Assembly: GCA_023443925.1 (NCBI GenBank)
Contig: JAEZSL010000383.1
Coordinates: 1 to 15,179, forward strand
Direction: 5' to 3'
Source of the DNA: Bacillota bacterium
GTDB taxonomy: Bacteria; Bacillota_A; Clostridia; Lachnospirales; Lachnospiraceae
Length of the DNA: 15,179 bases
The stretch's first letter is position 1; every line of letters starts with the position of its first letter. A program made the translations under genes and the position numbers. This document shows, piece after piece, positions 6,635 to 13,995 of this stretch. A model generated the notes under the pieces. It was given only the letters and a program-made list of their open reading frames with translations, made no database searches and was not told where the DNA came from.

Positions 6635-6786
6635 TAATTATGTTATATTTCAAGCAGCTTTTATATCCGGATCCGGTTTAGATTTAATATAATTATATCT
6701 TATAGAATAGTAATATTGAGAAAATTGAGATTCCTGATTAAAAAACTTTAGGGTATAAAACTGCTTTTAATATAGATGTAACAAAG

Positions 6787-6853
6787 TAAGAAAAGCCGGT
6801 ACCAATGCTATAAAGGACTCCTTCCCTTATAGTTTTGTTACCGGCTTTTCTTA
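6787..6853. terminator. Bidirectional terminator between spoVAE and the penicillin-binding protein
   Basis: TAAGAAAAGCCGGTA (6787-6801) and TACCGGCTTTTCTTA (6839-6853) form a perfect 15-bp outer stem. The inner interval holds a second stem, CTATAAAGG (6808-6816) with CCCTTATAG (6824-6832), with one mismatch. T-rich flanks occur on both strands, so it can end both convergent transcripts. The rest of 6635-6915 shows only AT-rich sequence and a short CCGGATCCGG palindrome (6667-6676). Confidence 0.88.
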
Positions 6854-6915
6854 TTTATTTTATGATTCTGGAGATAATCCAGTTTTTAAAATTCTCTTAA
6901 ACTATGCTTTATTTC

Positions 6916-9705
6916 TTATTGCCCGTAATCATAATAGAATTCGATATCCGTATCATCCGCAGTCTCATTATCCGTAGTATTGCTTCCATTACCATTACCG
7001 TTTCCATTACCATTACCGTTACCATTACCGTTTCCGTTACCATTACTGTTTCCGTTACCATTATTATTACCATTGTTCCCGCCGTTGCCTGCAGGTGGAT
7101 TATTCGGTAAGGTACCTCCCTGGCTGCCGTTTGGCGGATAAGGAGTTATGCTGGGGGTAACAGGCGTTTTCGAATTGTGTTTGGTACAGATTTTGTTTGA
7201 ATATAAATACGGAGTGTCTTTGGTAGTGTTCTTTTCGTCCTTAATCAGGAATACCTTTTCTTCCAGTGATGCCTCCGGACAATATTCATTGGCTACCTGG
7301 CCGGAATCTTTACATACGGTTACTTTTACATGAATATCGCATTTTTCCGATGGTACGGTGCCCTTTGCAAAATATTCTGTCTTTACGGTTGAACCTCCGA
7401 CATACTTATCACACAGGCCGTCAACCGCCAGTTTACCGCTTTTGGTACAAATCTTGGCACTGACAATGGAATCAGGTTTGGTGAAGGGCTTGGATTCCAG
7501 TTTATATTGTTCATGAATCTGCTGCATAATATCACGCCATATAATTTTCTGATAGCTCTTATTGGTTTGCTTTAAATTGTTATCAAAACCGGACCAGATG
7601 GATGCCGTATAATAAGGGGTAAAGCCGGAAAACCAGAGATCGTTGTCGTCCGATGTTGTTCCGGTCTTACCGGCAATCGGCATATGAATTTTATTAAAAT
7701 TAACGGAAGTACCCGTTCCTTTTTTAACAACATCCTCCATGGCACTGGTCAGCAGATAAGCGGTGGATTCCTTCATTACCTGGCGTTCGGCAGGCTTATT
7801 TTTAATTAATACTTTATTATCGTGGTCTAAAATTTTTGTATAGAAGCTGGGTTTTACATAAACTCCGCCGTTGGCAATAGCAGCATAGGCTGCGGTTAGT
7901 TCAAGATTTGTAACACCGTCGGTAATACCGCCAAGAGCCATAGATAAGTTAATGTCGGAGAAAACCTTTCCGGAATCGGAAGTCTTGCTGTCCACTAAAG
8001 TAGAAAAGCCTAATTTGGCAAGGTAATCAAAACCGACCTGAGGCGTTACCTGAGCCAATGTTTTAACGGTAACGATATTCATGGAGTTGGTGATACCCTG
8101 TCTTAAGGTAGTCAGGCCTTCATAAGTCTCCCCGTTCCAGTTGCTTACATATTTATCGGAATCCGGATACTTAAAAGGTGCATCATCGATGGTAGAAGCC
8201 AGTGTCATTCCCGCGGAGTCTAATGCCGGAAGGTAAGTGGAGAGCACTTTGAAGGTAGAACCAGGCTGTCTGGTAGTATTAGTGGCTCTATTTAAGGTAC
8301 GGTTACCGGTTTTTTCACCTCTGCCGCCGACTAAAGCGACAACCTGTCCGTTGGACTGGTCCATAATAATCATGGAAGACTGGGGCTGTATGATTAGACT
8401 CGTATTTTCACCTAAAATAGTATCGCCGTCTTCCACCATTGCGTTTTTAAATTTATCTACTTTTTCAAGAGCATCATCTTTACTGACGAAATAAGTAGTA
8501 AAAGAAGAGGAGCCTGATTTAAAGTAATCCACCAGATCGTTAGTATGATAATGGTGTGTGGTTCCGTCTTTCTTTTCAATGGACAGGGCATAAGTTAATT
8601 CCCAGTAGGAGTCTTTTCCGATTTGAGGAAAATAATCTTCGTTGGAATAGACATCATCTACAATGCCCTGTATCTTGGAGTCCAAAGTGGTATATATACT
8701 TAATCCGCCGCTGTATAAGGCATTACTTGCCTGTGTATAGGTATAACCTCTTTCCTGCTGCAGATCTTCAATTACCTGTTCAATCAGTTCATCCACAAAA
8801 TAGCTGTAATAGGATGTGGTGCTCTGCTCCTCATTAATGGATTGGATTCGGGAGTAAACGTCATCGTTAATTGCTTCCTCATATTCTTCTTCCGTGCATA
8901 ATCCAAGCCGTTTCATACTATCCAGAACCATGGTCCTTCTTTTTGCATTATTGTCAGGATGGGCAATGGGATTCATATTGGTAGGTGACTGGGCAATGGC
9001 AGCAATAACGGCTGATTCCGACAGATTTAATTCGCTGACATCCTTATTAAAATAGCGTTTTGAAGCAGTTTGTACACCATAGGTACCGGCGCCCAGGTTA
9101 ATATTATTCATATAATATTCCAGGATGGCCCCTTTATCCAAACGGTCTTCCAGCTGAATAGCCAGATACTGTTCCTGAACTTTACGAATCAGACGGTCGG
9201 TAAAGTTATTCTCTGCGCCGCCGTCAAAAACCTGGTTCTTAAGTAGCTGCTGGGTAATGGTACTGGCACCTTCATCAAAATCACCTTTGCTGATACCAAC
9301 GAAAAAGGCACGGAAAATACCCCGTATATCGATTCCGTTATGTTCATAAAAACGCTCGTCTTCAATGCTGATAACACAATTCTGTAAAACTTTTGGTATC
9401 TCATCTATAGTAACATATACACGGTTAGCTTCTGCACCGGCTAATGTTTCAATCAGATTGCCGTCTTTGTCATATATATTGGTTGTATAACCGGTCGGTA
9501 TTACATTAATCTGATCAATGCTGGGTGCACTGTCAGCCAGGCCTCTTAGTACACCGATGCCCGCAAATGAACCGATAATTGCTAAAAATACAATTCCAAT
9601 TAAGAATACTCTGAAAAAAGAAACCCAGGCTTTTGAGGCAACTTTTCTGGAAGTAGATTTTATCTGATGTTGTTTTTTCGCAATTCCCTTTTTACTAAAG
9701 TCCAT
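6916..9705 (-). CDS. Class A penicillin-binding protein, PBP1A family
   Basis: This is a bifunctional peptidoglycan synthase: an N-terminal glycosyltransferase polymerises lipid II and a C-terminal transpeptidase cross-links the strands. The 929 residues contain a basic cytoplasmic start and one membrane anchor (about 28-57). The GT51 domain (about 90-265) has SIEDERFYEHNG with catalytic Glu115, GASTITQQLLKN (146-157) and EYYMNNINLGAGTYG (196-210). The transpeptidase domain (about 430-720) has STFK with nucleophile Ser483, SMN (541-543) and KTGT (680-683). A Cys-containing region (about 750-845) follows, then a Pro/Gly/Asn tail from about 857 with a (Gly-Asn) run at about 883-907. The start has a strong site, AAAGGAGG, 6 nt away (9712-9719 on the complement). 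All catalytic motifs are intact. It is convergent with spoVAE and has its own sigma-A-type promoter, so it is probably a growth-phase enzyme rather than a sporulation-specific one. Confidence 0.96.
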   Translation of the reverse strand: MDFSKKGIAKKQHQIKSTSRKVASKAWVSFFRVFLIGIVFLAIIGSFAGIGVLRGLADSAPSIDQINVIPTGYTTNIYDKDGNLIETLAGAEANRVYVTIDEIPKVLQNCVISIEDERFYEHNGIDIRGIFRAFFVGISKGDFDEGASTITQQLLKNQVFDGGAENNFTDRLIRKVQEQYLAIQLEDRLDKGAILEYYMNNINLGAGTYGVQTASKRYFNKDVSELNLSESAVIAAIAQSPTNMNPIAHPDNNAKRRTMVLDSMKRLGLCTEEEYEEAINDDVYSRIQSINEEQSTTSYYSYFVDELIEQVIEDLQQERGYTYTQASNALYSGGLSIYTTLDSKIQGIVDDVYSNEDYFPQIGKDSYWELTYALSIEKKDGTTHHYHTNDLVDYFKSGSSSFTTYFVSKDDALEKVDKFKNAMVEDGDTILGENTSLIIQPQSSMIIMDQSNGQVVALVGGRGEKTGNRTLNRATNTTRQPGSTFKVLSTYLPALDSAGMTLASTIDDAPFKYPDSDKYVSNWNGETYEGLTTLRQGITNSMNIVTVKTLAQVTPQVGFDYLAKLGFSTLVDSKTSDSGKVFSDINLSMALGGITDGVTNLELTAAYAAIANGGVYVKPSFYTKILDHDNKVLIKNKPAERQVMKESTAYLLTSAMEDVVKKGTGTSVNFNKIHMPIAGKTGTTSDDNDLWFSGFTPYYTASIWSGFDNNLKQTNKSYQKIIWRDIMQQIHEQYKLESKPFTKPDSIVSAKICTKSGKLAVDGLCDKYVGGSTVKTEYFAKGTVPSEKCDIHVKVTVCKDSGQVANEYCPEASLEEKVFLIKDEKNTTKDTPYLYSNKICTKHNSKTPVTPSITPYPPNGSQGGTLPNNPPAGNGGNNGNNNGNGNSNGNGNGNGNGNGNGNGNGNGSNTTDNETADDTDIEFYYDYGQ
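6989..7072 (-). repeat. 6-bp coding microsatellite for the Gly-Asn tail of the PBP
   Basis: On the coding strand this is a run of GGNAAY codon pairs (mostly GGTAAT, GGAAAC, GGTAAC) specifying alternating Gly and Asn. The third positions vary, so it is an imperfect hexanucleotide repeat rather than a fresh expansion. Boundaries are approximate. Confidence 0.8.
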
Positions 9706-9727
9706 ATTAAACCTCCTTTATCCTGCT

Positions 9728-9736
9728 ATTATACCA
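9728..9736 (-). promoter_or_regulatory. Extended -10 promoter element for the penicillin-binding protein
   Basis: On the minus strand the sequence reads TGGTATAAT, a perfect TATAAT with an upstream TG dinucleotide. No good -35 is present (TTTATT at 17-bp spacing), which suits an extended -10 promoter. Transcription would start near 9721, leaving a leader of only about 15 nt that is mostly ribosome binding site. Confidence 0.6.
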
Positions 9737-10064
9737 AATTGTTACTGCAAAATAAAGAAATTTTTATTCTGTCTGTTAACGATGGGTATTTGCATAAAAA
9801 ATCAGGAAACAGGCAACAAACTGTTGCTCAGTTAATATGTAGGTAATTGTCATAAAATTCACATTTGCGAAGATTATATTGGGATAATTTAAGCTATTTT
9901 TTACATATCGTGAGAAAAATAGCCAAAGTGTCGAATGCTGGCGATTTATGCGAGTCGTTATACTTTTAATCATATTGTAACAAATATATAATGTAGTTAG
10001 ATTTAAACCTACTGTAAGAGAAATGCTTTAAAAATATTACTGGATGGATTTATAGGGAGGGGCA
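9737..10064. other. Intergenic region ahead of the DUF6514 gene
   Basis: AT-rich and without a supported gene. It contains an exact Spo0A-box heptamer TGTCGAA (9929-9935) and a perfect TATAAT (9987-9992). Only a weak -35 (TTTTAA, 9964-9969, 17-bp spacer) accompanies that TATAAT. Both could serve the plus-strand gene at 10065, but the box is well upstream of the candidate -35. Nothing else stands out. Confidence 0.5.
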
Positions 10065-10355
10065 ATGAGAAAACTTTATTTAGAGGGTACCAAAAGAATG
10101 ATGTTGGAAGATAATAAAGAGGTACAGTTGGATTATTATCTGGTAGAAGATTTTAAAGATCGTGGGCAAGATATCAGTTTATATGGGATAAAAATAGTGA
10201 GGCATTTGGAAGATTATCTGGAAACAGAAGATACGGAACCCATTTCCTATTCTAGGGATATAGTGAAGGACATGGTACATAAATTGTGGAATAATGAGGT
10301 GACGTTAGTCACAATGCTAGAAATAGTAGATGATCTGGTTAGTGAATACTGTTAA
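10065..10355 (+). CDS. DUF6514-type small protein
   Basis: The 96-residue soluble protein has no membrane segment. The central YGIKIVRHLEDYLETEDTEPIS (residues 40-61) and the C-terminal pattern DMVHKLWNNEVTLVTMLEIVDDLV (68-91) resemble the DUF6514 family of Clostridia, whose members end in a similar helical segment. That family has no established function. GGGAGGGG (10055-10062) precedes the ATG very closely, and codon use is like its neighbours. It stands alone, convergent with yigZ. If the upstream TGTCGAA is a working Spo0A site, the gene could be linked to sporulation onset, but that is only inference. I recognise the family from the sequence pattern, not from a search. Confidence 0.7.
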   Translation: MRKLYLEGTKRMMLEDNKEVQLDYYLVEDFKDRGQDISLYGIKIVRHLEDYLETEDTEPISYSRDIVKDMVHKLWNNEVTLVTMLEIVDDLVSEYC

Positions 10356-10417
10356 CGATAGGTTAAAGCATTTTAATAAATAGTAGGTTAAGAATATGTA
10401 AATAGATCTAAAAAAGT

Positions 10418-10454
10418 AAGAAGTCTCTTAAATGTAAGGTTTAAGAGGCTTCTT
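10418..10454. terminator. Terminator shared by the DUF6514 gene and yigZ
   Basis: AAGAAGTCTCTTAAA (10418-10432) pairs with TTTAAGAGGCTTCTT (10440-10454) over 15 positions with one G-U pair, around a 7-nt loop. On the minus strand the stem is followed by ACTTTTTT, a good U-tract for yigZ. On the plus strand the tail is less T-rich. Confidence 0.8.
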
Positions 10455-10461
10455 CTGTTTA

Positions 10462-11121
10462 TCACCAGGTATCAAAGAGCTCCACTTTTCCGCCCACATT
10501 GGCAAAATATACTTTTTCTTCCTGGGAAAGGAGGGCTTTACCGTTGGTAGCTTCTATGGTCTTTTTCATAAATTCGGCGTACAGTTCCTCAGGTATTAAA
10601 AGAGTCAGGGTAACCGAATCGGTGTAATCGCTCTGTAAAATAGTGATGCCCGACTGGGAGGCGATATACTGGATTTTTCCGATACCGCTATAATCCGTAC
10701 CTACCTTTACCTTGAGACCGTAAAACTTATCAATAACGGTACTCTGGTTCAAGGCTTCTTTGGCAGCATTCTGGTAGGCACGGACAAGACCGCCGGTACC
10801 AAGGAGAGTACCTCCGAAATACCTGGTAACCACAATTACCGTATTGTGGATTTGTTCGCCCAGCAATACGTCCAGAATGGGCCGTCCGGCAGTTCTTACA
10901 GGTTCTCCGTCATCGCTGCATCTTTGGATTTCATCATGACTGCCGATAACATAGGCAGAGCAGTTGTGACTGGCATCCCAGTGCTTTTTCTTAATTTTTT
11001 CTATGAACTCTATAGCAGCCTCTTCCGACAGAATGGGGGCGGCAGTTGCTATAAATCTCGATTTTTTCTCAGTTATTTCACCGGTCCCGCCGGAATAGAC
11101 GGTTCGAAAGAATTTCGGCAT
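10462..11121 (-). CDS. yigZ: YigZ / IMPACT family protein
   Basis: This is a UPF0029/IMPACT family protein with an N-terminal IMPACT domain and a C-terminal DUF1949-like ferredoxin-fold domain. Eukaryotic relatives regulate translation through GCN1; the bacterial role is not settled. The family signature GTLLGTGGLVRAY is at residues 104-116, preceded by RCSDDGEPVRTAGRP (67-81). It has 219 residues. I chose the second ATG (11121), because AGGAG (complement of 11128-11132) abuts the first ATG at 11127 but stands 6 nt from the second. The gene starts 9 nt after the DUF4250 stop codon, so the two are co-transcribed and probably coupled. Confidence 0.92.
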   Translation of the reverse strand: MPKFFRTVYSGGTGEITEKKSRFIATAAPILSEEAAIEFIEKIKKKHWDASHNCSAYVIGSHDEIQRCSDDGEPVRTAGRPILDVLLGEQIHNTVIVVTRYFGGTLLGTGGLVRAYQNAAKEALNQSTVIDKFYGLKVKVGTDYSGIGKIQYIASQSGITILQSDYTDSVTLTLLIPEELYAEFMKKTIEATNGKALLSQEEKVYFANVGGKVELFDTW

Positions 11122-11127
11122 AGGCAT

Positions 11128-11132
11128 CTCCT
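11128..11132 (-). promoter_or_regulatory. Ribosome binding site deciding the yigZ start
   Basis: AGGAG on the minus strand overlaps the DUF4250 stop codon (11131-11133). It has zero spacing to ATG 11127 and 6 nt to ATG 11121, so the later ATG is favoured. Confidence 0.6.
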
Positions 11133-11307
11133 ACTTGAACTGATTTTGTACAGGATCATATTTATATTGTATTGCATTCAGTTTTTCTGTTATTTCCTCT
11201 TCATTGATCTCCAAATTATCACATAAGCTTTGGAAATCCGAATAATAATCTCTTAGCTGAGTATTAATGAAGCTGAGTAATATTATGGGGTCACTGGGAA
11301 TTGTCAT
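11131..11307 (-). CDS. DUF4250 family small protein
   Basis: This 58-residue protein begins MTIPSDPIILLSFINTQLRD and ends YKYDPVQNQFK. It matches the DUF4250 pattern (PxDPxxLLSxxNxxLRD, then a C-terminal YDPxxNQF), a small family common in Clostridia with unknown function. Its predicted fold is helical and resembles a winged-helix or ubiquitin-associated small domain, but this is inference. ATG 11307 is supported by AAAGAGG about 6 nt upstream on the minus strand and by the family start. A longer in-frame reading to 11412 runs into leader hairpins and is rejected. It is the first gene of an operon with yigZ. Confidence 0.85.
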   Translation of the reverse strand: MTIPSDPIILLSFINTQLRDYYSDFQSLCDNLEINEEEITEKLNAIQYKYDPVQNQFK

Positions 11308-11360
11308 ACTAACCTCTTTCCTGAATATATAATGTATTGGTTCATATTTACAAATTTGAA

Positions 11361-11427
11361 GTTGAAAGGTTTTATCTTTCAACCTGACGTATTTTTGAAT
11401 CCGAAGTTTCAATGTTTAATCCTTCGG
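11361..11427 (-). promoter_or_regulatory. Two hairpins in the DUF4250-yigZ leader
   Basis: The leader between the predicted promoter (11475-11503) and the DUF4250 start is about 160 nt. It holds two perfect inverted repeats: GTTGAAAG/CTTTCAAC (11361-11368 and 11376-11383, 7-nt loop) and CCGAAG/CTTCGG (11401-11406 and 11422-11427, 15-nt loop). No T-run follows either on the minus strand, so neither is a plain terminator. Confidence 0.5.
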
Positions 11428-11474
11428 CACAAATTCTTCTTTTTATATCTTGAATTTAATGATTACTCTATTTT

Positions 11475-11503
11475 ATCATAGTTTCCTGATAAATCAAGTG
11501 CAA
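11475..11503 (-). promoter_or_regulatory. Sigma-A-type promoter for DUF4250-yigZ
   Basis: Read on the minus strand: -35 TTGCAC (complement of 11498-11503), a 17-bp spacer, and -10 TATGAT (complement of 11475-11480). An overlapping alternative is TTGATT with TAAAAT at 16 bp. It is divergent from the rarA promoter about 75 bp away. Confidence 0.55.
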
Positions 11504-11579
11504 CTGCCACAGCGGACCCTGCTGGAAGTATGCGGTAAGAACGGCGTTAATCAGCATGGATCAAGGATATTGTTCTCTA

Positions 11580-11608
11580 TTGACGCTTTGTTTATTTTTC
11601 TATACAAT
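11580..11608 (+). promoter_or_regulatory. Sigma-A-type promoter of rarA
   Basis: The -35 is TTGACG (11580-11585), the spacer is exactly 17 bp and the -10 is TACAAT (11603-11608). A leader of about 20 nt follows, with AGGAGG (11622-11627) 8 nt before the rarA ATG. This is the clearest promoter in the window. Between it and the divergent promoter (11504-11579) I see nothing notable. Confidence 0.85.
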
Positions 11609-11635
11609 AGATGTAATGTTTAGGAGGTAAATTGC

Positions 11636-12964
11636 ATGGACTTGTTTGAATATATGAGAAACAGTAACCAGGAGAAGGAATCTCCCCTGGCCTCCAGATT
11701 ACGGCCGAGGACACTGGATGAAGTAGTTGGGCAGAGCCACATTATCGGTAAGGACAAATTATTGTACCGGGCAATTAAGGCAGATAAAATCAGTTCTATT
11801 ATCTTTTATGGACCGCCGGGAACCGGGAAGACCACTCTGGCTAAAGTAATAGCCGGTACCACCAGCTCTGTTTTTACCCAGATTAATGCGACCTCAGCCG
11901 GAAAAAAAGATATGGAAGAAGTAATTGCCCAGGCAAAAGATAATGCAGGTATGTATGGGAAAAAAACTATTTTGTTTATCGATGAAATCCATCGGTTTAA
12001 TAAAAGCCAGCAGGATTATCTGCTGCCCTTTGTAGAGGACGGAACCATAGTCCTGATCGGGGCTACTACGGAGAATCCTTATTTTGAAGTTAACAGCGCT
12101 TTATTATCCCGTTCTATCATATTCGAGTTAAAATCCCTGGATAAAGAGGATATTAAAAAACTCCTGGTAAGAGCTGTCTATGATGAAGAAAGAGGTATGG
12201 GCAGCTACCGGGCGGAAATTGAGGAAGATGCTCTGGAGTTTTTATCCGATATAGCCAACGGTGATGCAAGAGCGGCACTGAATGCCATTGAACTTGGAGT
12301 TATGACTACGGAGCGGTCAGAGGACGGAAAAATTCATATAACATTGGCCGTGGCCGGTGAATGTATCCAGAAAAGAGTGGTTCGTTATGATAAAACCGGG
12401 GACAATCATTATGATACTATTTCTGCATTTATTAAAAGTATGAGAGGCTCGGACCCGGATGCAGCCGTATATTATCTGGCAAGAATGCTGTATGCCGGGG
12501 AAAGTGTTACTTTTATTGCAAGGCGTATCATGATCTGCGCTTCAGAGGATGTATCCAATGCAGATCCCAATGCGCTGGTGGTTGCCGTGGCAGCCTCCCA
12601 GGCTGTAGAACGCATCGGTATGCCGGAGGCCCAGATTATATTGGCTCAGGCAGCCGCATATGTGGCCTGCGCTCCAAAGAGCAATTCTGCTGTTGCTGCC
12701 ATAGGCGCCGCCATGGATGCCGTAGGCAGTGAAAAAACCGCAACCATACCTTCCTATCTGATGGATGCCCATTATAAGGGAGCAGCTAAGTTAGGACATG
12801 GCCTTGGATATAAATATGCCCATGATTACAAAAACCATTATGTAAATCAGCAGTATCTGCCGGAGGAATTAAAAGGTCGGGTTTTCTATGAACTTTCGGA
12901 ACAAGGTTATGAAAAGACATTGAAAGAGCATCTGGAAAGAATAAAAAGAGAGGCAGAGGAGTAA
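11636..12964 (+). CDS. rarA: Replication-associated recombination protein A (RarA/MgsA)
   Basis: RarA is a clamp-loader-like AAA+ ATPase of the RarA/Mgs1/WRNIP1 family. It acts at stalled replication forks, interacts with SSB and influences recombination and restart. The protein has 442 residues, a normal length. Walker A GPPGTGKTT is at 59-67 (Lys65), Walker B ILFIDEIHRF at 112-121 (Asp116, Glu117), sensor 1 LIGATTENP at 140-148, and the arginine-finger region LLSRS at 156-160 (Arg159). The C-terminal half carries the family tetramerisation region, including GSDPDAAVYYLARML and a tail with YLPEELKGRVFY. ATG 11636 follows AGGAGG by 8 nt. It has its own sigma-A-like promoter. Its final codons form one arm of a hairpin that looks like a terminator for the convergent gene. 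Confidence 0.97.
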   Translation: MDLFEYMRNSNQEKESPLASRLRPRTLDEVVGQSHIIGKDKLLYRAIKADKISSIIFYGPPGTGKTTLAKVIAGTTSSVFTQINATSAGKKDMEEVIAQAKDNAGMYGKKTILFIDEIHRFNKSQQDYLLPFVEDGTIVLIGATTENPYFEVNSALLSRSIIFELKSLDKEDIKKLLVRAVYDEERGMGSYRAEIEEDALEFLSDIANGDARAALNAIELGVMTTERSEDGKIHITLAVAGECIQKRVVRYDKTGDNHYDTISAFIKSMRGSDPDAAVYYLARMLYAGESVTFIARRIMICASEDVSNADPNALVVAVAASQAVERIGMPEAQIILAQAAAYVACAPKSNSAVAAIGAAMDAVGSEKTATIPSYLMDAHYKGAAKLGHGLGYKYAHDYKNHYVNQQYLPEELKGRVFYELSEQGYEKTLKEHLERIKREAEE

Positions 12965-12974
12965 CCTCTGCCTC
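12943..12974 (-). terminator. Terminator of the convergent GNAT gene, embedded in the end of rarA
   Basis: GAGGCAGAGG (12950-12959) and CCTCTGCCTC (12965-12974) form a perfect 10-bp GC-rich stem with loop AGTAA, which includes the rarA stop codon. On the plus strand no T-run follows. On the minus strand the stem is followed by TCTTTTTAT, so the element fits a terminator for the minus-strand GNAT transcript. It could also stabilise the 3' end of rarA mRNA. Confidence 0.65.
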
Positions 12975-13086
12975 AGACTCATAAGCCGGAGCAGCTTTGA
13001 TTTATTAATTATGAGCGATAGTAGAAGATTAGATTTTAGCAAAACGACCATTACATTCCATTGTAAATTATAGATGGATACTGCCA

Positions 13087-13515
13087 TTACTGTTCCCATG
13101 CCATAAAATACTCTTTCTCGCCTGTATTTTCGTCTGTCTTTTCACACTGAATCTTAAAATTTTCATTCTGGTAGAATTTTACCGCCCGTATATTCTTTTG
13201 ATATACACTCAAAGTTAATTGCTTTTTGATTGCTTTAACATAGTTAAGCAGCTGTCTGCCAATACCACCGGATTGTGCATCACTCCAAACAAAAATTCCC
13301 GCGATATAATTATCCATCAGACCAACAAAGCCTTGTATTTTTCCGTTGTTTTTATCTTCATAAACATATACTTCCGCTTGTGGAAATAATTCTTTCACAG
13401 CTTCAAAACTATCTTCCCAATATTTTTTTGAAATAAAATCGTGGGCTTTCATATTAGTATCCAGCCAAATTTCAGCAATTCTATCAATATCTGCTGCCTG
13501 TAATTTTCTAATCAC
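13087..13515 (-). CDS. GNAT family N-acetyltransferase
   Basis: This GCN5-related acetyltransferase uses acetyl-CoA to acylate an unidentified substrate. The product has 142 residues: N-terminal strand and helix MIRKLQAADIDRIAEIW, a core strand around QGFVGLMDNYIAGIFV, motif A acetyl-CoA loop QSGGIGRQLL (81-90), and motif B NIRAVKFYQNENF (108-120). I chose GTG 13515 because GGAGAG stands 6 nt upstream on the minus strand and the family begins with this strand. A TTG at 13554 would add 13 residues without a binding site. The nearest relatives are YjaB-like acetyltransferases, but the substrate cannot be read from sequence. It follows the 74-aa membrane protein gene by 80 bp with no terminator between them, so one transcript is likely. 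Confidence 0.9.
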   Translation of the reverse strand: MIRKLQAADIDRIAEIWLDTNMKAHDFISKKYWEDSFEAVKELFPQAEVYVYEDKNNGKIQGFVGLMDNYIAGIFVWSDAQSGGIGRQLLNYVKAIKKQLTLSVYQKNIRAVKFYQNENFKIQCEKTDENTGEKEYFMAWEQ

Positions 13516-13521
13516 TACATA

Positions 13522-13527
13522 CTCTCC
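13522..13527 (-). promoter_or_regulatory. Ribosome binding site deciding the acetyltransferase start
   Basis: GGAGAG on the minus strand lies 6 nt before GTG 13515. It supports that start over the upstream in-frame TTG at 13554. Confidence 0.6.
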
Positions 13528-13595
13528 TTGCAAGTTCTGGGTTACAGCATTCAATATGGTCTTATCCCCAGCTGCTGCTTTATCCTAATATTGAT

Positions 13596-13820
13596 TTATT
13601 TATCCGAATGATTTTTATCCTCGGCGTTTCTTTTTAACAGGCGGTACACGATTATATAGCCATAAATCATAATAGGAATTACTACGATGGAATATAAGCT
13701 GGCCTGAAATAGTGCGTGTGAAGCAGGAGAAGCGGTAAAGGCCGCATATACATTTATACCTACTAGTGATACTAAAAATACGACTCCAAGAATCGCTAAT
13801 ATACGTTTAACTTTTTTCAT
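13596..13820 (-). CDS. 74-residue two-helix membrane protein
   Basis: The protein begins MKKVKRILAI and has two predicted membrane helices (about residues 7-28 and 42-62), joined by a short segment containing FTASPASHALFQAS. It ends in a charged tail, RLLKRNAEDKNHSDK. Positive charges precede the first helix and follow the second, which predicts both termini in the cytoplasm. Similar short proteins are common in Lachnospiraceae, but I know of no assigned function. The start is firm: AAAGGAG precedes ATG 13820 by 5-6 nt, and a sigma-A-like promoter lies just upstream. It leads a probable two-gene operon with the acetyltransferase. Confidence 0.75.
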   Translation of the reverse strand: MKKVKRILAILGVVFLVSLVGINVYAAFTASPASHALFQASLYSIVVIPIMIYGYIIVYRLLKRNAEDKNHSDK

Positions 13821-13852
13821 ACAGGCTCCTTTCCGAGTATTTGGACAAGTTC

Positions 13853-13881
13853 ATTATATCGGATAAATGAAGTTTAATCAA
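13853..13881 (-). promoter_or_regulatory. Sigma-A-type promoter of the 74-aa membrane protein operon
   Basis: On the minus strand: -35 TTGATT (complement of 13876-13881), 17-bp spacer, perfect -10 TATAAT (complement of 13853-13858). Transcription would begin near 13846, giving a leader of about 25 nt. Confidence 0.8.
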
Positions 13882-13995
13882 GACGGTTTATACACCGCTG
13901 ACAGGCGGGCAGTGTTTATATTAATACATGAAAACGGATAAAACGGAAAAGCCTTCCGGACGCGTTCTTATTATATCGGAATCGAGAGTAAGTAG

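Noticed and set aside
6904..7110. 68-codon plus-strand frame rich in Thr, Ile and Val
   Set aside because: It is the antisense of the Gly-Asn coding repeat of the penicillin-binding protein and has no binding site.
11308..11412. N-terminal extension of the DUF4250 protein to 93 residues
   Set aside because: The family starts at the internal Met (11307), which has its own binding site; the extension crosses two leader hairpins.
13516..13554. TTG-started longer form of the acetyltransferase
   Set aside because: There is no binding site before the TTG, while GGAGAG sits at correct distance from GTG 13515.
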